NCBI GenBank assembly: GCA_934728205.1 | Contig: CAKVEH010000007.1 | Coordinates: 1-20,060 of the forward strand | Source: an uncultured Helicobacteraceae bacterium | Lineage (GTDB): Bacteria > Campylobacterota > Campylobacteria > Campylobacterales > Helicobacteraceae | Direction of reading: 5' to 3' | Length of the DNA: 20,060 bases | Shown here: positions 6,788 through 13,705 of the stretch, in pieces | How the letters are laid out: the number at the start of each line of letters is the position of its first letter | Numbering within the stretch: position 1 is the first letter of the stretch | Notes under the pieces: model-generated | The model's database searches: none | What the model was told of the DNA's origin: nothing | Seen by the model: only the letters and a program-made list of their open reading frames with translations | Program-made: the position numbers and the translations under genes

Positions 6788-6847
6788 TTATGCTAAAGCA
6801 AAAAATACTAAAAATTGTAAAAAAGTTATAACGAGCAAGAATCTCAT
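6788..6847 (-). pseudogene. Signal-peptide-like 19-codon ORF, in frame with the TRL-like gene
   Basis: Nineteen codons, MRFLLVITFLQFLVFFALA, then TAA. This is a typical N-terminal export signal (one basic residue, a hydrophobic core, an ALA end) with no mature protein attached. The TRL-like coding frame resumes in the same phase seven codons later, so one base substitution in the stop would give a single exported protein of about 107 residues. No clear ribosome site precedes this ATG, which argues for caution. It may be the broken 5' end of the TRL-like gene. Confidence 0.4.
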
Positions 6848-6861
6848 AAGACGCCAGAAAT

Positions 6862-6870
6862 TGCTACAAT
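6862..6870 (+). promoter_or_regulatory. Extended -10 promoter of the TauE/SafE permease gene
   Basis: TGCTACAAT is an extended -10 whose expected start point near 6877 leaves about 23 bases before ATG 6900, enough to include the AAAAGGA site. It overlaps the opposite-strand signal-peptide-like ORF. Confidence 0.5.
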
Positions 6871-6899
6871 AGCGCGTAGATTCTCTTAAAAGGACAAAA

Positions 6900-7667
6900 A
6901 TGGATTTTGACATAGGCATTAGCACGGTTATTTTGCTTGCGTTAGTTGCGCTTGTAGCGGGGTTTGTGGATAGTATCGCAGGCGGCGGGGGAATGATAAC
7001 AATCCCTGCGCTATATATGGCTGGAATCCCGCCGCACGAAGCACTAGGGACAAACAAATTCCAAGCGGTTTTTGGGAGTTTTAGCGCGGCATTGCATTTT
7101 TATAAAAAGGGGCATTTAGATGTGAAAAAATGCGTGTTATTCGCGCTTTTTGCCTTTGTGTTTTCGCTGTGTGGGACATTGTTCGTGCAGGTGGTGAGCG
7201 CGGATTTTTTGCGTAAAATCATTCCATTTTTGCTCCTCTTTTTTGCGCTTTATTTTCTCTTTTCGCCCAAAATCAAGCAAGAATCACACAAAGATTCTAC
7301 AAATGCGTATGTTGGCAAAATCGCTTTGGCTTTTCTCATCGGTGGCATAGGCTTTTATGATGGGTTTTTTGGTCCGGGCACAGGCTCGTTTCTTATGCTA
7401 GCGTTAATTTCGCTTGGGGGCTTTGGGATAAAAGACGCGCTCGCTCAAGCAAAGCTCTATAACTTCGCTACCAATCTCGCCTCCGTGCTTGTGTTTTTGG
7501 CATTTGGGCATATTTTATTTGCGGTGGGCGTGGCTATGGCATTTGGGCAGTTTGTGGGTGCAAATATCGGAGCGAAGCTCGCCCTGCGCTATGGAATCAG
7601 CATTATCAAACCATTAATAGTCATCGTGTGCGTGGCGATGTGTGTGAAATTGCTTTTTTTTGAGTAG
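6900..7667 (+). CDS. TSUP/TauE-SafE family inner-membrane permease (YfcA-like)
   Basis: The 255-residue protein is almost entirely hydrophobic, with about eight membrane segments in two homologous halves. The first half carries the family signature FVDSIAGGGGMITIPAL (residues 22-38) followed by LGTNKFQAVFGS (49-60). The second half repeats it as FYDGFFGPGTGSF (152-164) and AKLYNF. Members export or import sulfite, sulfoacetate, other organosulfur or organic anions; the substrate here is unknown, and YfcA-like members are generally uncharacterised. ATG 6900 follows AAAAGGA. The gene stands alone and its stop is two bases from the convergent murA stop. Confidence 0.9.
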   Translation: MDFDIGISTVILLALVALVAGFVDSIAGGGGMITIPALYMAGIPPHEALGTNKFQAVFGSFSAALHFYKKGHLDVKKCVLFALFAFVFSLCGTLFVQVVSADFLRKIIPFLLLFFALYFLFSPKIKQESHKDSTNAYVGKIALAFLIGGIGFYDGFFGPGTGSFLMLALISLGGFGIKDALAQAKLYNFATNLASVLVFLAFGHILFAVGVAMAFGQFVGANIGAKLALRYGISIIKPLIVIVCVAMCVKLLFFE

Positions 7668-7669
7668 GC

Positions 7670-8959
7670 TTAGTCGCGCTTTAGTCGCTCAATTTGCACG
7701 CCGAGCTGTTTTAGCTTGCTCTCTAAGTTTTCATATCCTCTATCAAGGTGGTAGATTCTATGCACTTCGCTCTCTCCTTTTGCCACAAGGGCAGCAAGCA
7801 CGAGAGCTGAAGATGCACGCAAATCCGTAGCCATCACGCTCGCACCTAAAAGTTCTCTCCCTCCGCGCACTTTGGCGACATTGCCTTTGAGTTTAATATC
7901 TGCGCCAAGTCGCACTAACTCGCTGGCGTGCATAAAGCGATTTTCAAACAATCGCTCCTCAATTTTACTTACACCATTACATTGCGTGGCTAAAGCCATA
8001 AATTGCGCCTGCATATCAGTGGGGAATCCGGGAAATTCAGTGGTTGTGAGTTCAAAGGGCTCGTATTTTTTGGTTGGCAAAATTTGGAGATTGCATAGCG
8101 CGCAATCACTTTCATAGGGCGACTGCTCGAAGTTAAAGCCAATTTCTGCAAGTTTATCCATAACCGCACCCAAATGAGCGGTATTTACACCCTCAAGGTT
8201 GATTTTAGAGTTTGTAATCGCTCCTGTGCAAAGATAAGTGCCCGCCTCGATTCTATCAGGGATTACTGCAAAGGGTTGAAACTTTGGCAACTCGCCACCG
8301 CTTCCATAGATTTCTATCTCGCTTTCCCCGATGCCTTTGATTGTAATGCCATTAGCATTGAGAATCTCGCATAGCTGCACTACTTCAGGCTCTTTTGCTG
8401 CGTTTATAATGCGTGTCTTGCCCCGTGCGAGTGCTGCTGCCATAATGATATTTTCACAACCCGTTACTGTAATTTTATCAAAGACAATATCCGTGCCTTT
8501 TAATCCTTTTGGCGTGGTAGCGACAATGTAACCTCCAGCTATGTGAATCTCTGCGCCCATTTTTTCTAACGCCTTTAAGTGTAAATCAACAGGACGCGCA
8601 CCGATAGCGCACCCACCGGGCAAGCTCACTTGACATTTGCGAAATCGACTAAGCAAAGGTCCTAACACCAAAATAGAAGCACGCATTTTACGCACAATGT
8701 CATAAATCGCTTTGGTGTGGATAATGTTAGCGCACTCAACGATTATATTATGAGAATCTAAGACTTCCACATTCGCACCCAAGTGCTCTAAGAGCTTGAC
8801 AAAAGTTTTGACATCAGCGACATCAGGGAGGTTGCTTATTTCAATGGGCTTATCACTTAGCAAGGTAAGTGCGAGGAGTGGAAGTGCGGCATTTTTCGCC
8901 CCAGAAATGCGCACAGAACCATTTAAATTGAGTGATTGCGTGATTTTTAGATAATCCAT
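7670..8959 (-). CDS. murA: UDP-N-acetylglucosamine 1-carboxyvinyltransferase MurA
   Basis: MurA transfers enolpyruvate from PEP to UDP-GlcNAc, the first committed step of peptidoglycan synthesis, in the cytosol. The 429-residue product has the N-terminal [17 protein letters not shown] (14-30, Lys22 in the substrate site) and the loop [16 protein letters not shown] with Cys117, the usual catalytic and fosfomycin-reactive cysteine. The rest of the length fits the two-domain inside-out barrel. AGGAG lies before ATG 8959. It is the last gene of a tightly packed minus-strand series with the small membrane protein (9 bases upstream), galU and slt. No terminator fits in the two bases before the convergent permease gene. 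Confidence 0.97.
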   Translation of the reverse strand: MDYLKITQSLNLNGSVRISGAKNAALPLLALTLLSDKPIEISNLPDVADVKTFVKLLEHLGANVEVLDSHNIIVECANIIHTKAIYDIVRKMRASILVLGPLLSRFRKCQVSLPGGCAIGARPVDLHLKALEKMGAEIHIAGGYIVATTPKGLKGTDIVFDKITVTGCENIIMAAALARGKTRIINAAKEPEVVQLCEILNANGITIKGIGESEIEIYGSGGELPKFQPFAVIPDRIEAGTYLCTGAITNSKINLEGVNTAHLGAVMDKLAEIGFNFEQSPYESDCALCNLQILPTKKYEPFELTTTEFPGFPTDMQAQFMALATQCNGVSKIEERLFENRFMHASELVRLGADIKLKGNVAKVRGGRELLGASVMATDLRASSALVLAALVAKGESEVHRIYHLDRGYENLESKLKQLGVQIERLKRD

Positions 8960-8968
8960 ACCTTTCTC

Positions 8969-9376
8969 CTATTTTTTTTCGCGTTGTTGCAGGGCTTCAC
9001 CGATTTTTTTACGGATTTCATCTTTTATTTCAGGGTTATCATCTTCGAGTTTATCGCGGAAGCTTGCTACTTCGTTTGTCTCCATAAGGATTGGATTTAT
9101 ACAAAATTCGTGGATAATTTCAATCCAAGTGTCTTTATCTTGCCCATTATATTTGCTAAATTTGTATTTGAAAGTCTCGTAGTTTTGTGTAATGGCTTCT
9201 TTGTTTTCTTTATTGGCGGTTACTAATGCAAGCAATGCAGTCAAATCATTTCCTTGTTGTGGGGCCTCATCGCTTTGCTTTGATACTGCTACGCTTAAAA
9301 TCCCAGCAAATATGAGGGGCAATGCCAAAGAAAGCATTACCACCCAGCAAAACACATAAAAAATTAAATCAAACAT
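8969..9376 (-). CDS. Small membrane-anchored protein of unknown function (HP0647-like position)
   Basis: No family recognised. The 135-residue product has one strongly hydrophobic N-terminal segment (about 3-31), then a polar linker with QQG and a charged, probably alpha-helical soluble domain that ends in a Lys/Glu-rich stretch (EIRKKIGEALQQREKK). The topology is either a single anchor or an uncleaved signal, with the domain probably in the periplasm or cytosol. AAGGG precedes the ATG. It lies between galU (19 bases) and murA (9 bases), so it is co-transcribed with them. H. pylori, as I recall, has a hypothetical gene at the same place. That conserved position hints at a link with envelope synthesis. 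Confidence 0.8.
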   Translation of the reverse strand: MFDLIFYVFCWVVMLSLALPLIFAGILSVAVSKQSDEAPQQGNDLTALLALVTANKENKEAITQNYETFKYKFSKYNGQDKDTWIEIIHEFCINPILMETNEVASFRDKLEDDNPEIKDEIRKKIGEALQQREKK

Positions 9377-9395
9377 TGCTTATGCCCTTTAAACC

Positions 9396-10220
9396 TTACC
9401 CCTTAAAGTCTTTAAATAAATTTATTGTCGCTTCTACATATCCGCTAATTGAGCCACAATCATATCTTGAGCCTTTGAATTTATATGCAAGCACTCTACC
9501 TTGCTTTGCCTGCTCTAAAAGTGCGTCAGTGATTTGAATCTCACCTTTTTTGCCCGGTTTGGTTACACGCAAAATATCAAAAATATCAGGCGTCAAAATA
9601 TAGCGACCGATGATTGCTAGATTACTCGGTGCATTTTGTGGGTTTGGTTTCTCCACCATATTATTTACGCGATACACGCCATCTTCAATCATCTCGCCTG
9701 CCACGATACCATATTTATCCACTTCTTTGGAATCCACCTCCTCAATCGCTACAATAGAGCAACGATAGGTTTTATACAACTCCACCATTTGAGCTAAGAT
9801 TCCCTGAGAACCTTTATTTACACATAAGTCATCAGCCAAAAGCACCGCAAAAGGCTCTTGCCCGATAAGCACCTCGCCTGTCAAAATTGCGTGCCCCAAC
9901 CCTTTCATTTCATTTTGGCGTGTGTAGGAGAAATTACAAAGATTAGTCAATCGGCGAATGTCTTTAAGCAAATCTTCTTTATCCGTGCCTTGAATTTGAT
10001 GCTCTAGCTCATAATTTATGTCAAAATGGTCTTCTATGGCTCTTTTTCCTCGTCCTGTAACGATTGCCATTGTGTGGCAACCTGCCTCTAAGGCTTCCTC
10101 TACGCCATATTGGATAAGCGGTTTAGTGAGCACGGGAAGCATTTCTTTTGGCATTGCCTTTGTCGCGGGCAAAAATCGTGTCCCATAGCCAGCAGCTGGA
10201 AATAAACATTTATCAATCAT
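9396..10220 (-). CDS. galU: UTP-glucose-1-phosphate uridylyltransferase GalU
   Basis: GalU makes UDP-glucose from UTP and glucose-1-phosphate, supplying LPS and other surface sugars. The 274-residue product begins with the nucleotide-binding motif FPAAGYGTRFLPATKAMPKE (residues 7-26), which includes the family's G-x-G-T-R and the lysine that contacts the phosphate. LLADDLCV gives the metal/uridine-site aspartates, and VEKPNPQNAPSNLAIIGRYIL and RYDCGSISGYVEATI complete the pattern. AAGGAG sits six bases before the ATG. It is 20 bases after slt and belongs to the same transcription unit. Confidence 0.96.
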   Translation of the reverse strand: MIDKCLFPAAGYGTRFLPATKAMPKEMLPVLTKPLIQYGVEEALEAGCHTMAIVTGRGKRAIEDHFDINYELEHQIQGTDKEDLLKDIRRLTNLCNFSYTRQNEMKGLGHAILTGEVLIGQEPFAVLLADDLCVNKGSQGILAQMVELYKTYRCSIVAIEEVDSKEVDKYGIVAGEMIEDGVYRVNNMVEKPNPQNAPSNLAIIGRYILTPDIFDILRVTKPGKKGEIQITDALLEQAKQGRVLAYKFKGSRYDCGSISGYVEATINLFKDFKG

Positions 10221-10240
10221 TTTACACTCCTTAATGTGAT

Positions 10241-11917
10241 TTAATTTACCAATGTCGCTTTGAGAATCTCCTCAACGCTCACTTTGTTTCCAAAAAGCTC
10301 TTGATAGACGATGTAGTTTGCAAGCACTTTTATCCCATAATAACGCGTCTCTTCTATGGGCAAAAGTTCTAGGCTTAGCCAAGGCTCATACGCACGATTT
10401 TTCTTAAAGAGAGTTTTTTTGGCAAGGGTGCGGCGCAAGAATCCCGGACCACCATTATACGCATACGCGATAAAAAGCGGGTTTTTAAACTCTCTTTCTA
10501 AATCCCCAAGATAAAACCTCCCAAATTCAAGAGCGATGAGCGGGTTAAACATATCTTCAAGTGTAATGTCTTTTATGCCTAAACTTCTAGCAAATGGCTC
10601 GACATTAAATGGCATTATTTGCATCATTCCAAGTGCGTAAGAAGTCGAAACCAATGCGGGCAAGAAAATGCTCTCTTGCTTTGCTACGGCATAAGTGATT
10701 GCTTTTTGGTGTGTGCTTTTCCATTCAAGTTTGTCGCTAAATGGCGTGATAAAGTAGCTATTGGCAAAATTGCTCGCACGATTATGCACATACGCGAAAT
10801 GTGCTTCACTCTCGCTAAAAGCAAAGTTTTCAGCCAATTTCATAAGAGCTTTTGAATCTTTAACTAGTGTGAGATTATCACGCAGGATTTGCCACTCAAA
10901 TGGGTCTGTAATGTCAAACGCGGGCTTTTTGGTAGAGCTAAGATTCTCAAATCCGCTTACAATAGTGTAGCTCGGGGCGACTTCGAGCTTTTGGATTGCG
11001 TAGAGTGTGTATAAATCAGGGTTTTTGCTTTGAGAGAGTGCCCTTAAGACCTCCTCATCGCCACCACAATAATACTGCCAAAACCGTGCCCGATTGACAA
11101 ATAACGAATCCTTGCTTTTAGATTCTGAGAGTTTAAAATATTCAATGGCGGCTTCTTTGTTGCCATTTTGGAGTTCATAGAGCCCTAGCAAAAAGCTCGT
11201 ATAAGAATCAGCACCCGTTATTTTTGCGCCAAGTAGAGACTTTTTAAACTTTGACAGAGAATCTTCAAAAAGGATTTTTTGAAGTATTCTATTAAATTCT
11301 CGCGCATTTTGGTCGCCGAGTTTTTTAATGCTGGCTGGTTTTATAGTTTGGTTTATGATTCGTTCTTTTTGTTGTGCACCAAGTATGTTAAAAATCTCAG
11401 CAAATGTCTTGGCATCGGCATTTAGCATTTGTGTGAGAATTTGCTTTGAGCTAAGAATCTCTACTTTTAGTGTCAAATTTGCATCGCTTTTGATTGCTTC
11501 TTTAAGGGCTTGGAGTGTTTTTGGAGGTAGGTTTGGCACTTGACTTAGGCGTAATCCCTGCTTAAGACAAGCTAAATCCTTTTGCAACAGGGCGTTTATA
11601 TCAAGTGAGCGACAATAAAAATTCGCAGGGAGCTCATCGGGCTTGCCCTTTTTTGACATAAGGGTGTTGAGTTTTGGGTTTTTGCGACTGACGAGCTCAT
11701 AGGCTTTGATAGCATCTTGGAGCTTGGTGTTTTCATCGCTCAAATACCGCCAAATATAAAAATCCCGCGCAATCCCGCTAGGCTTAGATTCTAAAAATTC
11801 TAGTGTAATGTCTGGGGTTTTTTGCTTTTTGGCATTAGAATCTTTACCATACGCACAGCTCAATGCTAAACTTGCAACAAAAATAACGATACATTGTGTG
11901 AAGCGAGAAAAATACAA
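10241..11917 (-). CDS. slt: Soluble-type lytic murein transglycosylase Slt
   Basis: Slt cleaves the MurNAc-GlcNAc bond of peptidoglycan in the periplasm, leaving 1,6-anhydro ends. The 558-residue product has a signal peptide (1-24), a long alpha-helical region and a C-terminal SLT domain: catalytic Glu415 in AVAKQES, then STSYALGMMQIMP (424-436) and AYNGG (486-490). The start codon is TTG at 11917. AAGGAT seven bases upstream lies inside the end of yggT, only one base separates the yggT stop from the TTG, and the first in-frame ATG is 88 codons later and would remove the signal. It is coupled to yggT and followed by galU. Confidence 0.95.
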   Translation of the reverse strand: MYFSRFTQCIVIFVASLALSCAYGKDSNAKKQKTPDITLEFLESKPSGIARDFYIWRYLSDENTKLQDAIKAYELVSRKNPKLNTLMSKKGKPDELPANFYCRSLDINALLQKDLACLKQGLRLSQVPNLPPKTLQALKEAIKSDANLTLKVEILSSKQILTQMLNADAKTFAEIFNILGAQQKERIINQTIKPASIKKLGDQNAREFNRILQKILFEDSLSKFKKSLLGAKITGADSYTSFLLGLYELQNGNKEAAIEYFKLSESKSKDSLFVNRARFWQYYCGGDEEVLRALSQSKNPDLYTLYAIQKLEVAPSYTIVSGFENLSSTKKPAFDITDPFEWQILRDNLTLVKDSKALMKLAENFAFSESEAHFAYVHNRASNFANSYFITPFSDKLEWKSTHQKAITYAVAKQESIFLPALVSTSYALGMMQIMPFNVEPFARSLGIKDITLEDMFNPLIALEFGRFYLGDLEREFKNPLFIAYAYNGGPGFLRRTLAKKTLFKKNRAYEPWLSLELLPIEETRYYGIKVLANYIVYQELFGNKVSVEEILKATLVN

Positions 11918-11918
11918 T

Positions 11919-12215
11919 TTACAATCCTTGAGCGTATTTTAATAACAAACGAACAAACATTAAATCAATAAACTTTAATATCACAATGACAATAAGTGGG
12001 GCGAAGTCTATACCGCCAAAATTCGTCGGCATTAAAGAGCGCATTTTAGCAAATAAAGGTTCGCTTAGGCGCGTTAAAACTTGCACGATTGGATTGTAAG
12101 GGTCGGGCTTTACCCAGCTTAGCAACACAGCAATAATCAACACCCAAATGTAAATGTTAATAAGCATACTCATAATGTGAGCAAGAGATTCTAAAAAAGT
12201 GCTAAAAACCATCAT
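11919..12215 (-). CDS. YggT-family integral membrane protein
   Basis: The 98-residue protein has two membrane segments separated by the family's conserved stretch: AVLLSWVKPDPYNPIVQVLTRLSEPLFAKMRSLMP, here around residues 29-63, with the W-x3-P-x-NP and EP motifs, then GGIDFAPLIVIVIL. YggT proteins are widespread. Roles in turgor, K+ handling or placement of cell-division components have been proposed, but the function is not settled. AAGGA precedes two adjacent ATG codons (12215 and 12212). The stop is one base before the slt start, so translation of slt is probably coupled. Confidence 0.93.
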   Translation of the reverse strand: MMVFSTFLESLAHIMSMLINIYIWVLIIAVLLSWVKPDPYNPIVQVLTRLSEPLFAKMRSLMPTNFGGIDFAPLIVIVILKFIDLMFVRLLLKYAQGL

Positions 12216-12230
12216 AGTGCTATCCTTTAG

Positions 12231-12602
12231 TTAATCTTGTGGTATTTGGTTTTGAGAATCTTGGGTGTTAAGCAATCCCAAAAGCTCAAAATGCGCAAAA
12301 TAATCATCAAAAAAATAAATATTTTTACATCCATTTTGCACCAATGCCGTGCCTAAATTCGCCGCTGTATGTCCGCTATAACACACAAGCAGGATTTTTG
12401 TTTGCGCGTGTTTTTGGCTAAAGGCAAATACTTCTTGGGCATTGCTAAAGTGCTTGGAATCTTTGATATGTGCGTGGTTATAATCACTTTCATCGCGAAT
12501 ATCAATAATAGCATAAGAATCTTGCATAAAGCCCGTCATATCAGGCGCGTAGATTGGGGTAGCAAGTGAGAGGTTGTTTTTACCCTGCATTGTAGAATCC
12601 AT
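12231..12602 (-). CDS. Single-domain rhodanese-like protein
   Basis: The 123-residue product is one rhodanese fold. YAIIDIRDESDYNHAHIKDSKHF (residues 30-52) holds the DxR and the 'xGHI'-type element. The active-site loop CYSGHTA starts at Cys74, the residue that would carry the persulfide. GTALVQNGCKNIYFFDDYF is the last helix and strand. Such proteins move sulfane sulfur; the acceptor is unknown. ATG 12602 follows AAGGA by five bases. It is 15 bases before yggT and is the first gene of the minus-strand series ending at murA. The short C-terminal tail is rich in Gln and Asn. Confidence 0.92.
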   Translation of the reverse strand: MDSTMQGKNNLSLATPIYAPDMTGFMQDSYAIIDIRDESDYNHAHIKDSKHFSNAQEVFAFSQKHAQTKILLVCYSGHTAANLGTALVQNGCKNIYFFDDYFAHFELLGLLNTQDSQNQIPQD

Positions 12603-12649
12603 ACATTTCCTTGAGTTGAGTTATACACTTTTGGCAAAATAAAATCCTA

Positions 12650-12655
12650 ATTGTA
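12650..12655 (-). promoter_or_regulatory. Possible -10 of the rhodanese-yggT-slt series
   Basis: TACAAT on the minus strand would start transcription near 12643, giving a leader of about 40 bases. An alternative TATAAC (12625 to 12620) would leave only about 10 bases of leader. Neither has a strong -35. Confidence 0.35.
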
Positions 12656-12709
12656 ATAAAAATTTCTTAATTTTGCGCATTAAAAGCGTGCGATAAAAGC
12701 ACAACTCGC

Positions 12710-12715
12710 TATAAT
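12710..12715 (+). promoter_or_regulatory. Perfect TATAAT overlapping the DUF455 start codon
   Basis: TATAAT here includes the first two bases of the upstream ATG (12714). If it is a -10, transcription would begin at about 12721-12723, at the second in-frame ATG (12723). No ribosome site precedes either ATG. Confidence 0.4.
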
Positions 12716-13562
12716 GTCTCAAATGAAACAAGAGAAAAACGAGTTTTTTAGCCAACTGCTTAGTGTCCTTAAAAGTGAGGATTTCGCCACTTTGCGGGAG
12801 AGATTCACGCATTTTTATGAGGATTTCAAATCACACAAGATGATTTTTAATAACGAACAGGAAAGTGTGCCTTGCACGGACTTTGATGCACTTTATTTAT
12901 GCGGTAGCAAATCTCTCTCTCCGCTCAAAATCCGCCGTCCAAAAAACGCCAACTCCACTATCGCAAGTGCTAAAATCCTCCACTCCGTAGCACATATAGA
13001 ATCTAGTGCCATTGTTTTAGCCCTTGATGCGGCGTATCGATTCAAAAATATGCCATTAGCATTTTATGAAGATTGGCTTAGTGTGGCAAATGAAGAAATT
13101 TCACATTTTTGCTTGCTTAATAATATTTTGGGCGAGATTGGATACAAATATGGGGATTTTCCCATACACGACTTGCTTTTTAATGCGTTGCAACGCACAC
13201 AGCATAGCTTAAGCACACGAATGGGAATCGTCCATCGCGGACTAGAGGCAAAGGGGCTTGATGCCAATCCATTTGTGCAAGAAAAACTCCTCCAAACCAC
13301 GCTAGATATTAAACCTGCTATCAAATACGCCTTTGATGTAATATTGCGCGATGAGGTAAGCCACGTCTTAAAGGGTGATAAATGGTGGCGTTTTTCTCTT
13401 TATAATGTGCCACACAAGGATATGGATGCGCATTTTATCAATCTTTGTGCAGAGTTTAGTGATTTGCGCCTTTTGGGGAAGATTCCTAACATACAGGCGC
13501 GACTTAGCGCAGGATTTAGTAAGACAGAAATACAATCCCTACAATCTCTTTATGCACGCTAA
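12714..13562 (+). CDS. DUF455 family ferritin-like protein
   Basis: The 282-residue product matches DUF455, a ferritin-like helical family. Putative metal ligands appear in order: AHIE (His94, Glu96), NEEISHF (Glu127/Glu128, His131), HRGLEAKGLD (His174, Glu178) and RDEVSHV (Glu214, His217). YGDFPIHDLL and the KWW after the last ligands are also typical. A di-iron site is likely; the reaction is unknown, and tRNA-hydroxylating MiaE belongs to the same broad superfamily. The upstream ATG at 12714 lies within a TATAAT box, so the true start may be ATG 12723 (279 residues) on a leaderless message. It is divergent from the rhodanese series. Confidence 0.9.
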   Translation: MSQMKQEKNEFFSQLLSVLKSEDFATLRERFTHFYEDFKSHKMIFNNEQESVPCTDFDALYLCGSKSLSPLKIRRPKNANSTIASAKILHSVAHIESSAIVLALDAAYRFKNMPLAFYEDWLSVANEEISHFCLLNNILGEIGYKYGDFPIHDLLFNALQRTQHSLSTRMGIVHRGLEAKGLDANPFVQEKLLQTTLDIKPAIKYAFDVILRDEVSHVLKGDKWWRFSLYNVPHKDMDAHFINLCAEFSDLRLLGKIPNIQARLSAGFSKTEIQSLQSLYAR

Positions 13563-13653
13563 CATTTAGCATAATAACTTGCAAGCAATGGCACTAAGTT
13601 TTTGTGATTGGGCGATAGGGGCTTTATTTTGTAAAATTTTTACTATTTCAAAG

Positions 13654-13659
13654 TATAAT
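13654..13659 (+). promoter_or_regulatory. Probable -10 of the bamA operon
   Basis: A perfect TATAAT lies 46 bases before the bamA start and follows a T-rich stretch, the usual look of a Helicobacter vegetative promoter. The leader would be about 40 bases and include AGGAG at 13692-13696. Confidence 0.5.
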
Positions 13660-13705
13660 TACCATTTTTTGTGCCTAATATAAAAGACTTTAGGAGCTAA
13701 TTTTT

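Noticed and set aside
7653-7661. T run at the 3' end of the TauE/SafE gene as a terminator
   Set aside because: It is within coding sequence (Leu-Phe-Phe codons) and no stem precedes it.
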